From the NCBI RefSeq assembly GCF_002428305.1, contig NZ_DIVJ01000028.1:45072-109071 (forward strand): DNA of 64,000 nt, given 5' to 3'. Positions within the stretch are counted from its first letter, which is position 1. Each line of letters begins with the position of its first letter. Shown one piece after another: positions 50,880 through 59,635 of the stretch. The notes under the pieces were generated by a model that did not search any database, was not told the DNA's origin, and worked only from the letters and a program-made list of their open reading frames with translations. The DNA is from Flavobacterium sp. UBA6135. Lineage in GTDB: Bacteria; Bacteroidota; Bacteroidia; Flavobacteriales; Flavobacteriaceae. Position numbers and translations under genes: made by a program.

Positions 50880-51653
50880 TTAAGGAATTGGAAATTGATT
50901 AGTAAGGTATAAATAAACAAAAAAAGCAATAGCTGTAACTACTGAAATACCAATATAAAAAACCAAAAACACCGGAATAAAAAGTAATGTTTTTAAAAAC
51001 ATTTGCTTTGTCGTTAAATTGAAAATTTTCTTGAGAAAATAAACATGTAAAATCGTGTAAAGTACTATGGAAAATAGGGAATAATAATTCATTGGCGGTT
51101 TAACCACATACAAAACCGGAATAAACAAAAAGGATAAAATGGCACATTGAGAATACGTATAACCATAAACCACTAAGTGTTCGGCGTAATTATACTGCTT
51201 CAAATTATAAAAAACAATTTTAGACATTAACGCCATAAACGGTAAGGAAATCAGATAAACCAAATTGTTATAATCTGCCACCTTTCTCATAATTTCTTCC
51301 ATTTTAATGGGGGAATTTGTATCAGAAAATTGTCCGTAGTCAATTTCAACCAAATGTCCTCTAACCATTAACAATGAAAAAATTCCACCCATGGCAACCG
51401 CAATAATAAAATAGGAAATCGGATTTACATACCGCATTCGCAGTCCATTGATGTAACCATTTACCACATCGGACGGATCGGTAAAAATAGTTTTAAAGGT
51501 GACAAAAAACTTATTGTCAAAACTAAAATACGTCAGTGACAAATCAGAAACTATTTGTTTTATTGTAATTCTGTTTACAATGACTTTTGCACCACAAGTA
51601 GAACAAAACTTTTCATTGACTTGCATCTCACTTTGACAATTTCTACAAGGCAT
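50880..51653 (-). CDS. DUF3667-type membrane protein with N-terminal zinc ribbon
   Basis: A 257-residue protein. An N-terminal zinc ribbon 'MPCRNCQSEMQVNEKFCSTCGAKV' (two CxxC pairs) is followed by 'DLSLTYFSFDNKFFVTFKTIFTDPSDVVNGYINGLRMRYVNPISYFIIAVAMGGI', the DUF3667 hallmark, and about five membrane helices. Start at 51653 is chosen because the zinc ribbon begins there; a frame extension to 51752 would overlap the rlmH gene. Function unknown. Confidence 0.88.
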   Translation of the reverse strand: MPCRNCQSEMQVNEKFCSTCGAKVIVNRITIKQIVSDLSLTYFSFDNKFFVTFKTIFTDPSDVVNGYINGLRMRYVNPISYFIIAVAMGGIFSLLMVRGHLVEIDYGQFSDTNSPIKMEEIMRKVADYNNLVYLISLPFMALMSKIVFYNLKQYNYAEHLVVYGYTYSQCAILSFLFIPVLYVVKPPMNYYSLFSIVLYTILHVYFLKKIFNLTTKQMFLKTLLFIPVFLVFYIGISVVTAIAFFVYLYLTNQFPIP

Positions 51654-51693
51654 GGGTTTAAATTTTTTCTCTAAAGTAAAAAAAAATACTTTG

Positions 51694-51701
51694 TACTTTT
51701 G
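51694..51701 (+). promoter_or_regulatory. Predicted -7 box TACTTTTG of rlmH
   Basis: Matches TAnnTTTG and lies 13 bp before the ATG at 51715; no TTG at the usual -33 position. Confidence 0.4.
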
Positions 51702-51714
51702 AAAAAAATCAGCA

Positions 51715-52188
51715 ATGAACATCAAATTAATCGCCATAGGTAAAACCGACAATAAGAATTTACAAACTTTAATGGAGGAATACCAAAAACGGTTGTCCTT
51801 CTACATCAAGTTTGAATTGGAAGTTATACCCGATTTGAAAAATGCAAAAAACCTTTCGGAAGACCAGCAAAAAGAAAAGGAAGGCGAACTGATTTTAAGC
51901 AAGCTCACTCCTACTGACTATTTAATACTATTGGATGAAAATGGAAAATCCTTCAGCAGCATGGCGTTTTCTGCCGAATTACAAAAGAAAATGAATGCCG
52001 GTATCAAAACGTTAGTTTATGTAATTGGTGGTCCCTATGGTTTCTCTGAAAAAGTGTATCAAAAAGCCAATCAAAAAATTTCATTATCAGCCATGACGTT
52101 CTCCCACCAAATGGTGCGTTTATTTTTTATTGAACAAGTATACCGAGCTTTTACCATTCTTAAAAACGAGCCCTACCACCATCAATAA
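51715..52188 (+). CDS. rlmH: 23S rRNA (pseudouridine(1915)-N(3))-methyltransferase RlmH
   Basis: Methylates pseudouridine 1915 in helix 69 of 23S rRNA using SAM. A 157-residue SPOUT protein: 'MNIKLIAIGKTDNKNLQTLMEEYQKRL', 'DYLILLDENGKSFSSMAFSAELQKKM', knot motif 'LVYVIGGPYGFSEKVYQKANQKISLSAMTFSHQMVRLFFIEQVYRAFTILKNEPYHH'. Usual length and complete motif. Confidence 0.96.
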   Translation: MNIKLIAIGKTDNKNLQTLMEEYQKRLSFYIKFELEVIPDLKNAKNLSEDQQKEKEGELILSKLTPTDYLILLDENGKSFSSMAFSAELQKKMNAGIKTLVYVIGGPYGFSEKVYQKANQKISLSAMTFSHQMVRLFFIEQVYRAFTILKNEPYHHQ

Positions 52189-52895
52189 CAATTGCAATCC
52201 GGTAACTTCTTTTTATTGTAAATAAAATGGGTTGTGGCAATTTGTGTCGTTTCATTTTCCAATTCCGTTAGCAACACCACATTGGACAAATAGGTATCAA
52301 AAGATACTTCCTCATCAAAATTCAAGTATATCAAATTCCGTTTTCCTTCCCCCGAAAATGCAATATAGTCTTTTAGAAAAGCTAACAATTCGCTTTGGCT
52401 CACTTCATTTCCGTCAACAGTAATGGTCTTATCTTGCTTAAAGTTGATGTAATACGTTTGAAAATGCATGTGGTATTCCGGATTTTCTTTCACATAAATA
52501 CTTGAAAAATAAGAATCATAGGTATAACTAATCGATTTAAACGAAATAAAAGCTAACGACCGCTGAATACTATCGGTATAGGAATAATAATTGCCCGCAA
52601 TATCTTCCGTATGAACATCATCGTTTTTGCGTTTGTTTTGTAGTTTGATTATTTGCGGAATTGCCAATCGCAACGGCAATCGCTTATCCACATTAAAAAC
52701 CCAGTTGGTAGTACTAATGGTATTGTTTCGATTCACCTGCACCATCGTATCTTTGTCTTTCACTTCAAAAAACAGATACACCGGTGTGTGATCCACCATC
52801 GTAGAATCAATAGTTCGATTGGCTTTGGCTAACTGAACATCTTTTTTGCAACCCATCATTGCAAAAGCAAGAATAACTAAAAAACTAATTCGCAT
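52182..52895 (-). CDS. Lipoprotein of unknown function
   Basis: A 237-residue lipoprotein: 'MRISFLVILAFAMMGCKKDVQ', Cys16. No recognised domain; 'TIDSTMVDHTPVYLFFEVKDKDTMVQVNRNNTISTTNWVFNVDKRLPLRLAIPQIIKLQ' is the first half and it ends 'FIYNKKKLPDCNCY'. It starts 3 bp after folP's stop, so is cotranscribed with folP, and overlaps the rlmH 3' end by 7 bp. Confidence 0.78.
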   Translation of the reverse strand: MRISFLVILAFAMMGCKKDVQLAKANRTIDSTMVDHTPVYLFFEVKDKDTMVQVNRNNTISTTNWVFNVDKRLPLRLAIPQIIKLQNKRKNDDVHTEDIAGNYYSYTDSIQRSLAFISFKSISYTYDSYFSSIYVKENPEYHMHFQTYYINFKQDKTITVDGNEVSQSELLAFLKDYIAFSGEGKRNLIYLNFDEEVSFDTYLSNVVLLTELENETTQIATTHFIYNKKKLPDCNCY

Positions 52896-52898
52896 AAT

Positions 52899-53720
52899 TT
52901 ATTGTAATAAAGTAACTAATTTGACACATTCAACGGCTTCTTTTACATCGTGAACCCTAAGTATTTTGGCTCCTTTCAACAAAGCAGCTGTATTTAAAAC
53001 AGAGGTGCCGTTCAAAGCCAACTCGGGTGTGGTTGCCAAGGTTTTATATATCATTGATTTTCGGGAAACGCCAATTAACAGGGGCAATTCAAAAGCGGCA
53101 AACAGCTCCAGCATTTTCAGTAGCTCAAAATTCTGTTCCACTGTTTTTGCAAATCCGAATCCCGGGTCAATAAGTAAATCGTTAATCCCCAATTTTCGAG
53201 CTTCCAAAATGCGTTCTGAAAAATAAAAAAGTACGTCTTTCATTAAATCATCATACTGCGTTAAAGTAGTCATGTTTTGTGGCGTGCCTTTCATGTGCAT
53301 CATGATATACGGAACTTGATAATGAGCCACCACTTGCATCATGTTGACATCCAACATTCCTGCAGATATATCATTAATCAAAGCCGCTCCGTTTTCCAAA
53401 GCTATTTTGGCAACTTCACTTCTAAAGGTGTCGATGGAAAGTAGCGTTTCCGGAAAATGCTTTTGTAGCAATACCAAAACAGGCAACAAGCGTTCAATTT
53501 CTTCTTTTTCTGAAATCAAAGCTGCATTCGGTTTGCTGGAATAAACACCAATGTCTATAAAATCAGCTCCATCAGTCACCATTTTTTCTACATGATTCAG
53601 AATGGCTTTTTCGTTAGAATACCATCCACCATCATAAAAAGAATCAGGTGTAACGTTCAAAATACCCATTACTTTTGGGGTGGCCAAATCGATAAGTTTA
53701 CCGCGACAGTTTATTAACAT
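52899..53720 (-). CDS. folP: Dihydropteroate synthase
   Basis: Joins p-aminobenzoate to hydroxymethyl-dihydropterin diphosphate in folate synthesis; the target of sulfonamides. Seen: 'VMGILNVTPDSFYDGGWY' (N-terminal signature), 'DGADFIDIGVYSSKPNA', 'LLSIDTFRSEVAKIALENGAALINDISAGMLD', 'YIMMHMKGTPQNM', 'DLLIDPGFGFAKTVEQNFELLK', 'LLIGVSRKSMIYK', and 'RVHDVKEAVECV' at the end. 273 residues, usual length. Confidence 0.95.
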   Translation of the reverse strand: MLINCRGKLIDLATPKVMGILNVTPDSFYDGGWYSNEKAILNHVEKMVTDGADFIDIGVYSSKPNAALISEKEEIERLLPVLVLLQKHFPETLLSIDTFRSEVAKIALENGAALINDISAGMLDVNMMQVVAHYQVPYIMMHMKGTPQNMTTLTQYDDLMKDVLFYFSERILEARKLGINDLLIDPGFGFAKTVEQNFELLKMLELFAAFELPLLIGVSRKSMIYKTLATTPELALNGTSVLNTAALLKGAKILRVHDVKEAVECVKLVTLLQ

Positions 53721-53771
53721 CTCGTTTGAAAAAAGGATTTAAAAAGTAGCTCGTTCTTTTACTTAAAATTG

Positions 53772-53779
53772 TATTTTTG
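53772..53779 (+). promoter_or_regulatory. Predicted -7 box TATTTTTG of the DUF1599 gene
   Basis: Matches TAnnTTTG; ATG at 53808. No -33 TTG found in range. Confidence 0.4.
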
Positions 53780-53807
53780 AAAAACTATTACAAATATACA
53801 ATCAATA

Positions 53808-54353
53808 ATGAGTAACACGGCACAAGAATACGACAAAGTCATAGCCATTTGCAGAGATTTATACAGCAACAAACTAAAAGATTACGGAAGTGCTTGGCGT
53901 ATATTGCGATTGCCTTCACTAACCGACCAAATTTTTATAAAAGCACAACGCATCAGAAGTCTTCAGGAAAACAGCTCCCGAAAAATTCAAGAAGACGAAA
54001 CCGGAGAATTTATCGGCATCATCAATTATTCCATTATGGCTTTGATTCAATTGGAGTTAGGGGTGGTGGACCAACCCGATTTAAACCGCGAAGAAGCTCT
54101 TTCGCTTTACGACGCAAAAATCAAATTAACCAAACAATTAATGGAAGACAAAAACCATGATTATGGGGAAGCTTGGCGTGACATGCGGGTAAGTTCTTTA
54201 ACCGATTTGATTCTGCAAAAACTATTACGCGTAAAACAAATTGAAGACAACAAAGGAAAAACCCTCGTATCGGAAGGCATTGACGCCAATTACCAAGACA
54301 TGATTAACTATGCGGTATTTGCTTTGATTCATTTGGGTTTTCACAATAAATAA
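53808..54353 (+). CDS. DUF1599 domain-containing protein
   Basis: A 181-residue cytosolic protein made of two similar halves: 'AICRDLYSNKLKDYGSAWRILRLPSLTDQIFIKAQRIRSLQENSSRKIQEDETGEFIGIINYSIMALIQLELG' and 'KLTKQLMEDKNHDYGEAWRDMRVSSLTDLILQKLLRVKQIEDNKGKTLVSEGIDANYQDMINYAVFALIHLGF'. Each repeat has 'K..DYG.AWR..R..SLTD'. The domain resembles MazG-like nucleotide pyrophosphohydrolase helices. Conserved between folP and the BT_3928-like gene in Flavobacteria. Function unknown. Confidence 0.9.
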   Translation: MSNTAQEYDKVIAICRDLYSNKLKDYGSAWRILRLPSLTDQIFIKAQRIRSLQENSSRKIQEDETGEFIGIINYSIMALIQLELGVVDQPDLNREEALSLYDAKIKLTKQLMEDKNHDYGEAWRDMRVSSLTDLILQKLLRVKQIEDNKGKTLVSEGIDANYQDMINYAVFALIHLGFHNK

Positions 54354-54405
54354 AAACACGTTTGGAATTGTCGCATTGACAAATTAACTAATTGACACAT
54401 AAAAA

Positions 54406-55512
54406 ATGAAGTTACTTACACAAATTTCCCGAATACTCGTTGGTGTTTTATTCATCATCTCCGGATTAATTAAGTTAAACGACCCCGTTGGTTTTTCGTT
54501 TAAACTGGAAGAATATTTTGCAGAAAACGTACTGAATGTACCGTTTTTTATTCCCTATGCCTTATTGATTGCCGTTGTGGTGGTCATCTTTGAAGTAGTA
54601 CTGGGAATCATGTTGTTAATTGGTTTCAAAACCAAATTCACGGTTTGGAGTTTGCTGTTAATGATTGTGTTTTTCACGTTCCTTACCTTCTACTCCGCTT
54701 ATTTCAATAAGGTTACCGATTGTGGTTGTTTTGGCGATGCCTTAAAACTAACCCCTTGGGAATCGTTCACCAAAGACATTGTCTTGCTGGTACTGATTTT
54801 AATTTTATTTTTCAATCAAAAATACATCCAACCACTTTTCAATAAATTAACTCAAAACGGAATCGTTTTCTTAGCTTATGCAGGATGTTTGTTCTTTGCT
54901 TACCATGTGTTGATGCACCTTCCTGTGAAAGATTTCAGAGCATACAAAGTGGGTACAAATATCAAAAAAGGAATGGAAATTCCCGAAGGTGCGGAAAAAT
55001 CCGAATTTGAAATGGTATTCATTTACAAAATCGATGGCGTGGACACCGAAATCAGTTATGACGAAGTAATGGCAGGAAATGTTCCTGAAAATGCTGAGTT
55101 CGTTGACCGAAAAGACAAGTTAATCAAACAAGGATACGTTCCTCCAATCCACGATTACACTATGGAACTTGATGGCTCTGATTATACCGAAGAGTTATTG
55201 GAAGAACCAAAGCTTATCCTTTTGATCTCCTACGATTTAGCAAAAGCGGAAGCATCGGGAATGGCCTTATTGGAAGAGTTCCATCAAAAGGCCTTGAAAA
55301 AAGGCTACAAAGTAATTGGTATGACTGCTTCTGACCAGCCGTTGATTGAAAAAGCTCAAAAGCAACACAACCTTACGTTTGATTACTATTTCTGTGATGC
55401 TACAACACTAAAAACCATTGAAAGAGCTAATCCGAGTATTGTGGTTTTAGAAAAAGGAACCATAGTGGAAAAAAGACATTTCAACGACATTGACAAAGTA
55501 AATTTAAAATAA
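54406..55512 (+). CDS. BT_3928 family DoxX-type membrane protein
   Basis: A 368-residue membrane protein. N-terminal DoxX/MauE-like four-helix part: 'ISRILVGVLFIISGLIKLNDPVGFSFKLEEYFAENVL', 'FEVVLGIMLLIGFKTKFTVWSLLLMIVFFTFLTFYSAYFNKVTDCGCFGDALKLTPWESFTKDIVLLVLI' with the 'DCGCFGD' cysteine motif; C-terminal domain (about 185-368) is thioredoxin-like in layout. Such proteins may couple quinone redox to disulfide chemistry. 52 bp after the DUF1599 gene; the downstream small gene starts 1 bp after its stop. Confidence 0.9.
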   Translation: MKLLTQISRILVGVLFIISGLIKLNDPVGFSFKLEEYFAENVLNVPFFIPYALLIAVVVVIFEVVLGIMLLIGFKTKFTVWSLLLMIVFFTFLTFYSAYFNKVTDCGCFGDALKLTPWESFTKDIVLLVLILILFFNQKYIQPLFNKLTQNGIVFLAYAGCLFFAYHVLMHLPVKDFRAYKVGTNIKKGMEIPEGAEKSEFEMVFIYKIDGVDTEISYDEVMAGNVPENAEFVDRKDKLIKQGYVPPIHDYTMELDGSDYTEELLEEPKLILLISYDLAKAEASGMALLEEFHQKALKKGYKVIGMTASDQPLIEKAQKQHNLTFDYYFCDATTLKTIERANPSIVVLEKGTIVEKRHFNDIDKVNLK

Positions 55513-55513
55513 G

Positions 55514-55717
55514 ATGAAACCCATTTTCACACTAGGAAACATCATTGCTTCCTTGTTCATGATATACATTGGCATTCGATTGCTGACCATTCACGAGCAA
55601 AGCGACTTTTTACCTAAATATGTTACCATTATTTTAGGGGTTCTTATTTTATTTTTAGCGATTGGAGGTTTGATTGCACGAACAGTAAATCATTTTAAAA
55701 AAGACAAACAACCTTGA
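55514..55717 (+). CDS. Small two-helix membrane protein
   Basis: A 67-residue protein with two membrane helices ('LGNIIASLFMIYIGIRLL' and 'VTIILGVLILFLAIGGLIA'). It lies 1 bp after the BT_3928-type gene and overlaps the permease start by 4 bp, so is cotranscribed and coupled. No known function. Confidence 0.75.
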   Translation: MKPIFTLGNIIASLFMIYIGIRLLTIHEQSDFLPKYVTIILGVLILFLAIGGLIARTVNHFKKDKQP

Positions 55718-56790
55718 TTCGTTATTTGTTTCATAAAATCGGTTATGCGTTACTCACCCTTTTTGGGGTGATTACCGTAATCTTTTTTCTGTTTACCGTG
55801 TTACCCGGCGATCCGGCTCGAATGATGCTGGACCAAAACGAAAACTCCGAACAATTGGCGTTAGTAAAAAAGAAATACGGTTTCGACAAACCCGTGATGA
55901 CACAATATTTATATTACCTCAACGACTTGTCGCCCCTTTCCTTTCACAGTAAAAACGAATCCGATTATACCTTTTTAGCTGAAGGAAAATACAACGCCCA
56001 AAAGCTAGTAACCATCAGTGCTACCACCTTAGCAATAAAAACCCCTTACTTGAGAGAAAGCTTTCAAAAAAGCGGCAAAAAAGTAACCGCCGTTATCGGC
56101 AACACCTTACCCAACACGTTTGTACTAGCGGTTTTTGCCATTGTCATTGCTATAGTTGTTGGTATTTTTCTCGGCATCATCTCTGCACTTTACAAAGACA
56201 CCCTATTAGACAGAATGATTGCTTTATTGAGTACCCTAGGCATGAGTATTCCCTCCTTTTTCAGTGCCATTCTTTTTGCGTGGTTGTTTGGTTTTGTGTG
56301 GCACCAGTACACGGGACTCAACATGACCGGAAGTTTATACGAAGTCGATGATTTTGGCGAAGGCAGCACCATCCAATGGAAAAACATCCTCCTACCGGGA
56401 ATTGTTTTAGGAATAAGACCCCTAGCAGTTGTCATCCAATTGATGCGAAATTCACTTCTGGAAACGTTCAGTCAGGATTATATCAGAACTGCCAAAGCCA
56501 AAGGGTTAAACTTATACCAAATTATCAAAACTCACGCTTTAAAAAATTCACTAAACCCTGTTGTGACTGCCATTTCAGGCTGGTTTGCCTCTATGTTAGC
56601 CGGTGCTGTTTTTGTAGAATACATCTTCGGTTGGAACGGTTTAGGAAAAGAAATTGTAGAAGCCTTAAACAATTTGGATTTACCTGTTATCATGGGCTCT
56701 GTGATTGTTATTGCCACAACCTTTGTTGTCATCAACATCCTTGTTGACATGATCTATGCTTACCTTGACCCTAAAATTAGGCTGTTTTAA
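55714..56790 (+). CDS. ABC transporter permease (OppB/DppB family)
   Basis: An inner-membrane permease of 358 residues, usually part of a peptide or nickel importer. 'FHKIGYALLTLFGVITVIFFLFTVLPGDPARMM' is the N-terminal hallmark, the EAA loop is 'SQDYIRTAKAKGLNLYQIIKTHALKNSLNPVVTAISGW', and 'FVEYIFGWNGLGKEIVEALNNLDLPVIMGSVIV' follows. A roughly 100-residue insert between helices 1 and 2 ('DQNENSEQLALVKKKYGFDKPVMTQYLYYLNDLSPLSFHSKNE') is typical in Bacteroidetes. The TTG start at 55714 overlaps the previous stop (TTGA). No partner OppC or ATPase gene follows. Confidence 0.92.
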   Translation: MIRYLFHKIGYALLTLFGVITVIFFLFTVLPGDPARMMLDQNENSEQLALVKKKYGFDKPVMTQYLYYLNDLSPLSFHSKNESDYTFLAEGKYNAQKLVTISATTLAIKTPYLRESFQKSGKKVTAVIGNTLPNTFVLAVFAIVIAIVVGIFLGIISALYKDTLLDRMIALLSTLGMSIPSFFSAILFAWLFGFVWHQYTGLNMTGSLYEVDDFGEGSTIQWKNILLPGIVLGIRPLAVVIQLMRNSLLETFSQDYIRTAKAKGLNLYQIIKTHALKNSLNPVVTAISGWFASMLAGAVFVEYIFGWNGLGKEIVEALNNLDLPVIMGSVIVIATTFVVINILVDMIYAYLDPKIRLF

Positions 56791-57400
56791 TTTTTTTTTA
56801 CCACATAGAGACATAGTTTTTCATAGCTATCGAAGACACTTCGCTCAGTTACAGATAAACCAGCTGTGCGAAACCAAGACCCGAGCGGTCAATGTCATTA
56901 AGTTAAGGATTTTGTAATTTGAAAAAGTCACACAAAGCAAATCACCCCCAGTTTGTCATCCTGACGAAGGAAGGATCCCATAATCCAAGTAACACAAAGC
57001 TTATCCCCAGCTCGTTCGAGCACAATATCATTGAGTTAAGGATTTTGTAATTTGAAAAAGAAAGAAGGTCTTGAGAAGGATACGCTAAACCTAAATTTTA
57101 ATACGTTTTTCTGCGACTTTGCGACTTTGCGAGAAAAAAAATAAGCTTAACTTAATGACATTGCCCGAGCGGTAGCGAACAGGCGAAGCAATTGGTTCTA
57201 TGTCCTTTTTTCCTATGTAGCTATGTGGCTTAATTTTTTTGTTGTTTGTTTTTTCTTTAACCACCTAGAAACATAGTTTTTCATAGTTATTGAAGACGCT
57301 TCGCTCAGTTACAGATAAACCAGCTATGCGAAACCAAGCATTGGTTCTATGTCCTTTTTTCCTATGTATCTATGTGGCTTAATTTTTTTGTTGTTTGTTT
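56791..57400. repeat. Composite cluster of Flavobacterium-type dispersed repeats
   Basis: Several repeat types are interleaved. Type A (ACCACATAGAGACATAG..., about 79 bp) at 56800-56878 and 57260-57338; type B (TTGGTTCTATGTCC..., about 60 bp) at 57191-57250 and 57340-57400. A and B ends are inverted relative to each other (CCACATAG/CTATGTGG). Type C (CAATGTCATTAAGTTAAGG...) at 56890-56927 and 57022-57060, with its inverted end CTTAACTTAATGACATTG near 57147-57164. A TGTCATCCTGACGAAGG phrase sits at 56957. No gene is present; the order suggests nested insertions. Confidence 0.75.
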
Positions 57401-57595
57401 ATTTTCTAACCACATAAAAATCGTTGTTTCTTGTCAAACCCACCATTATGATGTAACCATTTCAAAAATCATAATCTTAGTGTCTTCTTTTCTTCGTGGC
57501 AAAAAAATCTACATTTTCGTTGTAAAAAACCCATTAATTTATATTTTCTTTATACTATTGTAATCGAACTTTAATTAAATTTGTAAATAAAAAAC
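57401..57595. other. Leader region of the TlpA-like gene
   Basis: AT-rich. A -7-like TAAATTTG at 57576-57583 with TTG at 57558-57560 (15-bp spacer, slightly short) precedes the ATG at 57596 and may be its promoter. Confidence 0.35.
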
Positions 57596-58096
57596 ATGAA
57601 AAAAATAATCTTCGCACTTTGTCTTTTATTCGGATTTACCTCCTGCACAAAAGCCCAAAAAACAGAATTCTCCCCTGAAGCCTTAGCCGAAATCATGCAA
57701 ACGCAAACCGGAGAAGACATTTCCTTTCAAGAAATATTAAAAAAATACCAAGGAAAAACCATCGTCATCGACATTTGGGCTTCCTGGTGTCCTGATTGTA
57801 TCAAAGGCATGCCTAAAGTAGAAAGCTTACAAGAGCGTTTTCCCGAAGTAGTTTATGTATTCTTATCGTATGACAAAACCCCGGATACCTGGGCAACAGG
57901 TATTGAAAAATACAACGTAAAAGGCGAACATTATTTAATTCGCTCCAACTGGAAAGGCGGTGGCTTTAAAGATGCAATTGACATTGATTGGATTCCGAGA
58001 TACATGGTCGTAGATCCAACAGGTAAAATAGCCTTATACCGTGCCATTGAAGCCGATGATGAAAAATTGATTGAAACCCTTAAAAACCTAAACTAA
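57596..58096 (+). CDS. TlpA-like thioredoxin-fold lipoprotein
   Basis: A 166-residue periplasmic thiol-disulfide oxidoreductase, lipobox 'LCLLFGFTSC' with Cys17. Active site C65-P-D-C68 in 'IVIDIWASWCPDCIKGMPKVESLQERFP'; cis-Pro loop 'DIDWIPRYMVVDPTGKIALYRAIEADDEKLIETLKNL'. The WCPDC variant is less common than WCPPC. Its stop overlaps the tpiA ATG by 1 bp (TAATG), implying coupling to a glycolytic gene, an arrangement seen in other Flavobacteria. Confidence 0.92.
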   Translation: MKKIIFALCLLFGFTSCTKAQKTEFSPEALAEIMQTQTGEDISFQEILKKYQGKTIVIDIWASWCPDCIKGMPKVESLQERFPEVVYVFLSYDKTPDTWATGIEKYNVKGEHYLIRSNWKGGGFKDAIDIDWIPRYMVVDPTGKIALYRAIEADDEKLIETLKNLN

Positions 58097-58845
58097 TGAG
58101 ACAACGTATCGTAGCCGGAAATTGGAAAATGCACAAAAACGCCGAAGAAACAGAAGATTTACTCAATGAATTGATACAAGCCATTCCAACAGATTGTGAA
58201 ACAAGAGTCATTGTGGCTCCCACTTTTATTAATCTGGCAGCTGCGGCAGATCATTTAGAGTTTACCAACATTGAAGTAGCCGCACAAAACATGCACCAAG
58301 CAGAAGGCGGAGCTTTTACGGGTGAGATTTCTGCAAACATGTTGCAAAGTGTAGGTGTGAATATTGTCATTTTAGGTCACTCAGAAAGACGGGCCTATTT
58401 TCATGAAACCGACGCATTGTTAGCCAACAAAGTAGATACCGCTTTAAAACATGACATGGAAGTCATTTTTTGTTTTGGTGAAGAATTAAAAGACCGCTTA
58501 AACGGCAACCATTTTAATGTTGTAGAAAACCAATTAAAAGACGGCTTATTTCACTTAGATGCAGCAGCATGGAAGAATATCATTTTAGCCTATGAACCCG
58601 TTTGGGCCATTGGAACCGGAGAAACGGCTTCACCCGATCAAGCACAAGAAATGCATGATTTCATTAGAGATACGATTCAAAAAAAATATGGAAATAGCGT
58701 TTCAGAAGATGTAAGCATTCTTTATGGAGGAAGCGTAAAACCGGATAATGCCGCAGAAATATTCTCAAAACCCGATGTTGACGGCGGACTCATTGGAGGT
58801 GCCGCTTTGAAAAGCGAAGACTTTTCCAAAATTGTTTTAGCGTAA
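58096..58845 (+). CDS. tpiA: Triose-phosphate isomerase
   Basis: Interconverts dihydroxyacetone phosphate and glyceraldehyde 3-phosphate. 249 residues. Substrate Lys in 'VAGNWKMHKN', catalytic His in 'VILGHSERRAYFHE', catalytic Glu in 'ILAYEPVWAIGTGETASPDQAQEMH', phosphate loop 'ILYGGSVKPDNAAEIFSKPDVDGGLIGGAAL'. Complete and of usual length. Confidence 0.98.
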   Translation: MRQRIVAGNWKMHKNAEETEDLLNELIQAIPTDCETRVIVAPTFINLAAAADHLEFTNIEVAAQNMHQAEGGAFTGEISANMLQSVGVNIVILGHSERRAYFHETDALLANKVDTALKHDMEVIFCFGEELKDRLNGNHFNVVENQLKDGLFHLDAAAWKNIILAYEPVWAIGTGETASPDQAQEMHDFIRDTIQKKYGNSVSEDVSILYGGSVKPDNAAEIFSKPDVDGGLIGGAALKSEDFSKIVLA

Positions 58846-58867
58846 AATAAATTACATATTCATTTCA

Positions 58868-58898
58868 AATCCTGTCCTTGTGGGCAGGATTTTTTTTT
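58868..58898 (+). terminator. Rho-independent terminator of the TlpA-tpiA operon
   Basis: AATCCTGTCC / GGGCAGGATT stem (58868-58891, one mismatch) with TTGT loop, followed by a run of eight or more T. Confidence 0.85.
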
Positions 58899-59002
58899 AA
58901 TTAAAATAGCTCACGAATTATCCCATAGGCTATTAACAAACCGTATGTCATCCCGACAGAAGAGGTTCTCATAATCAAAGTCGCCATTCAACCTCAATCA
59001 AC

Positions 59003-59036
59003 AAAAAAAAGCCGTTACATCACTGTAACGACTTTT
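59003..59036 (-). terminator. Terminator of the fasciclin gene
   Basis: On the minus strand, GTCGTTACA / TGTAACGGC stem (59032-59011) with a 4-nt loop, followed by a T run (59010-59003). Confidence 0.8.
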
Positions 59037-59059
59037 CTAGAATTAACAAATAACACTAT

Positions 59060-59635
59060 TTATTTTGGCATAACAACCGTATCAATCGCGTGAATAACGC
59101 CATTTGAAGCAGCAACATCTGCAATAACAACGGTAGCTGTACCACCATTTGCATCTGTTAAAACTACATTTCCACCAACTAAACTCAACGTGATTTTTCC
59201 ACCTTGAACAGTCGTTACTTCAAATTTTCCATTGTTTGCATTGATAGCATCAATTACAGCAGCCGCTTCAAATTTCCCGGCTACAACATGATAAGTCAAA
59301 ACCGCAGTCAATTTGTCTTTGCTTTCCGGTTTCAAAAGCGATTCCACAGTTCCCGCAGGAAGTTTGTCAAACGCAGCATTCGTTGGAGCAAAAACCGTAA
59401 ATGGACCTTCGCCACTCAATGTTCCTACTAAATCTGCAGCTCCTACAGCCGCAACTAACGTACTAAAATCAGCATTGCCTGAAGCAACACCAACAATATT
59501 AGGCGTTTCTTCTACAACTACAGCTTCTTCTACTACTTCTTCTGTCACTACAGTTTCTTCATTTTTCTTTTCACCACAAGAAGCCACCATAGCTCCTACT
59601 AATGATAACATGGTTAAGGATTTGATTAATTTCAT
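59060..59635 (-). CDS. Fasciclin (FAS1) domain lipoprotein
   Basis: A 191-residue lipoprotein: 'MKLIKSLTMLSLVGAMVASCGEKKN', Cys20, then a low-complexity Glu/Val/Thr linker. One FAS1 domain (about 58-190): 'FSTLVAAVGAADLVGTLSGEGPFTVFAPTNAAFDKLPAGTVESLLKPESKDKLTAVLTYHVVAGKF' and the closing 'ATVVIADVAASNGVIHAIDTVVMPK', including the H2-region YH and NGVIH motif. A role in surface adhesion or stress is typical of the family. Single-gene unit. Confidence 0.95.
   Translation of the reverse strand: MKLIKSLTMLSLVGAMVASCGEKKNEETVVTEEVVEEAVVVEETPNIVGVASGNADFSTLVAAVGAADLVGTLSGEGPFTVFAPTNAAFDKLPAGTVESLLKPESKDKLTAVLTYHVVAGKFEAAAVIDAINANNGKFEVTTVQGGKITLSLVGGNVVLTDANGGTATVVIADVAASNGVIHAIDTVVMPK

Noticed and set aside
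50679..50912. A 77-codon open frame on the plus strand
   Set aside because: It lies antisense to RNase P RNA, whose P1 pairing and conserved blocks explain the sequence.
57372..57563. Open frame with hydrophobic product
   Set aside because: It begins inside a dispersed repeat and is low-complexity AT-rich sequence; the TlpA gene start region follows.
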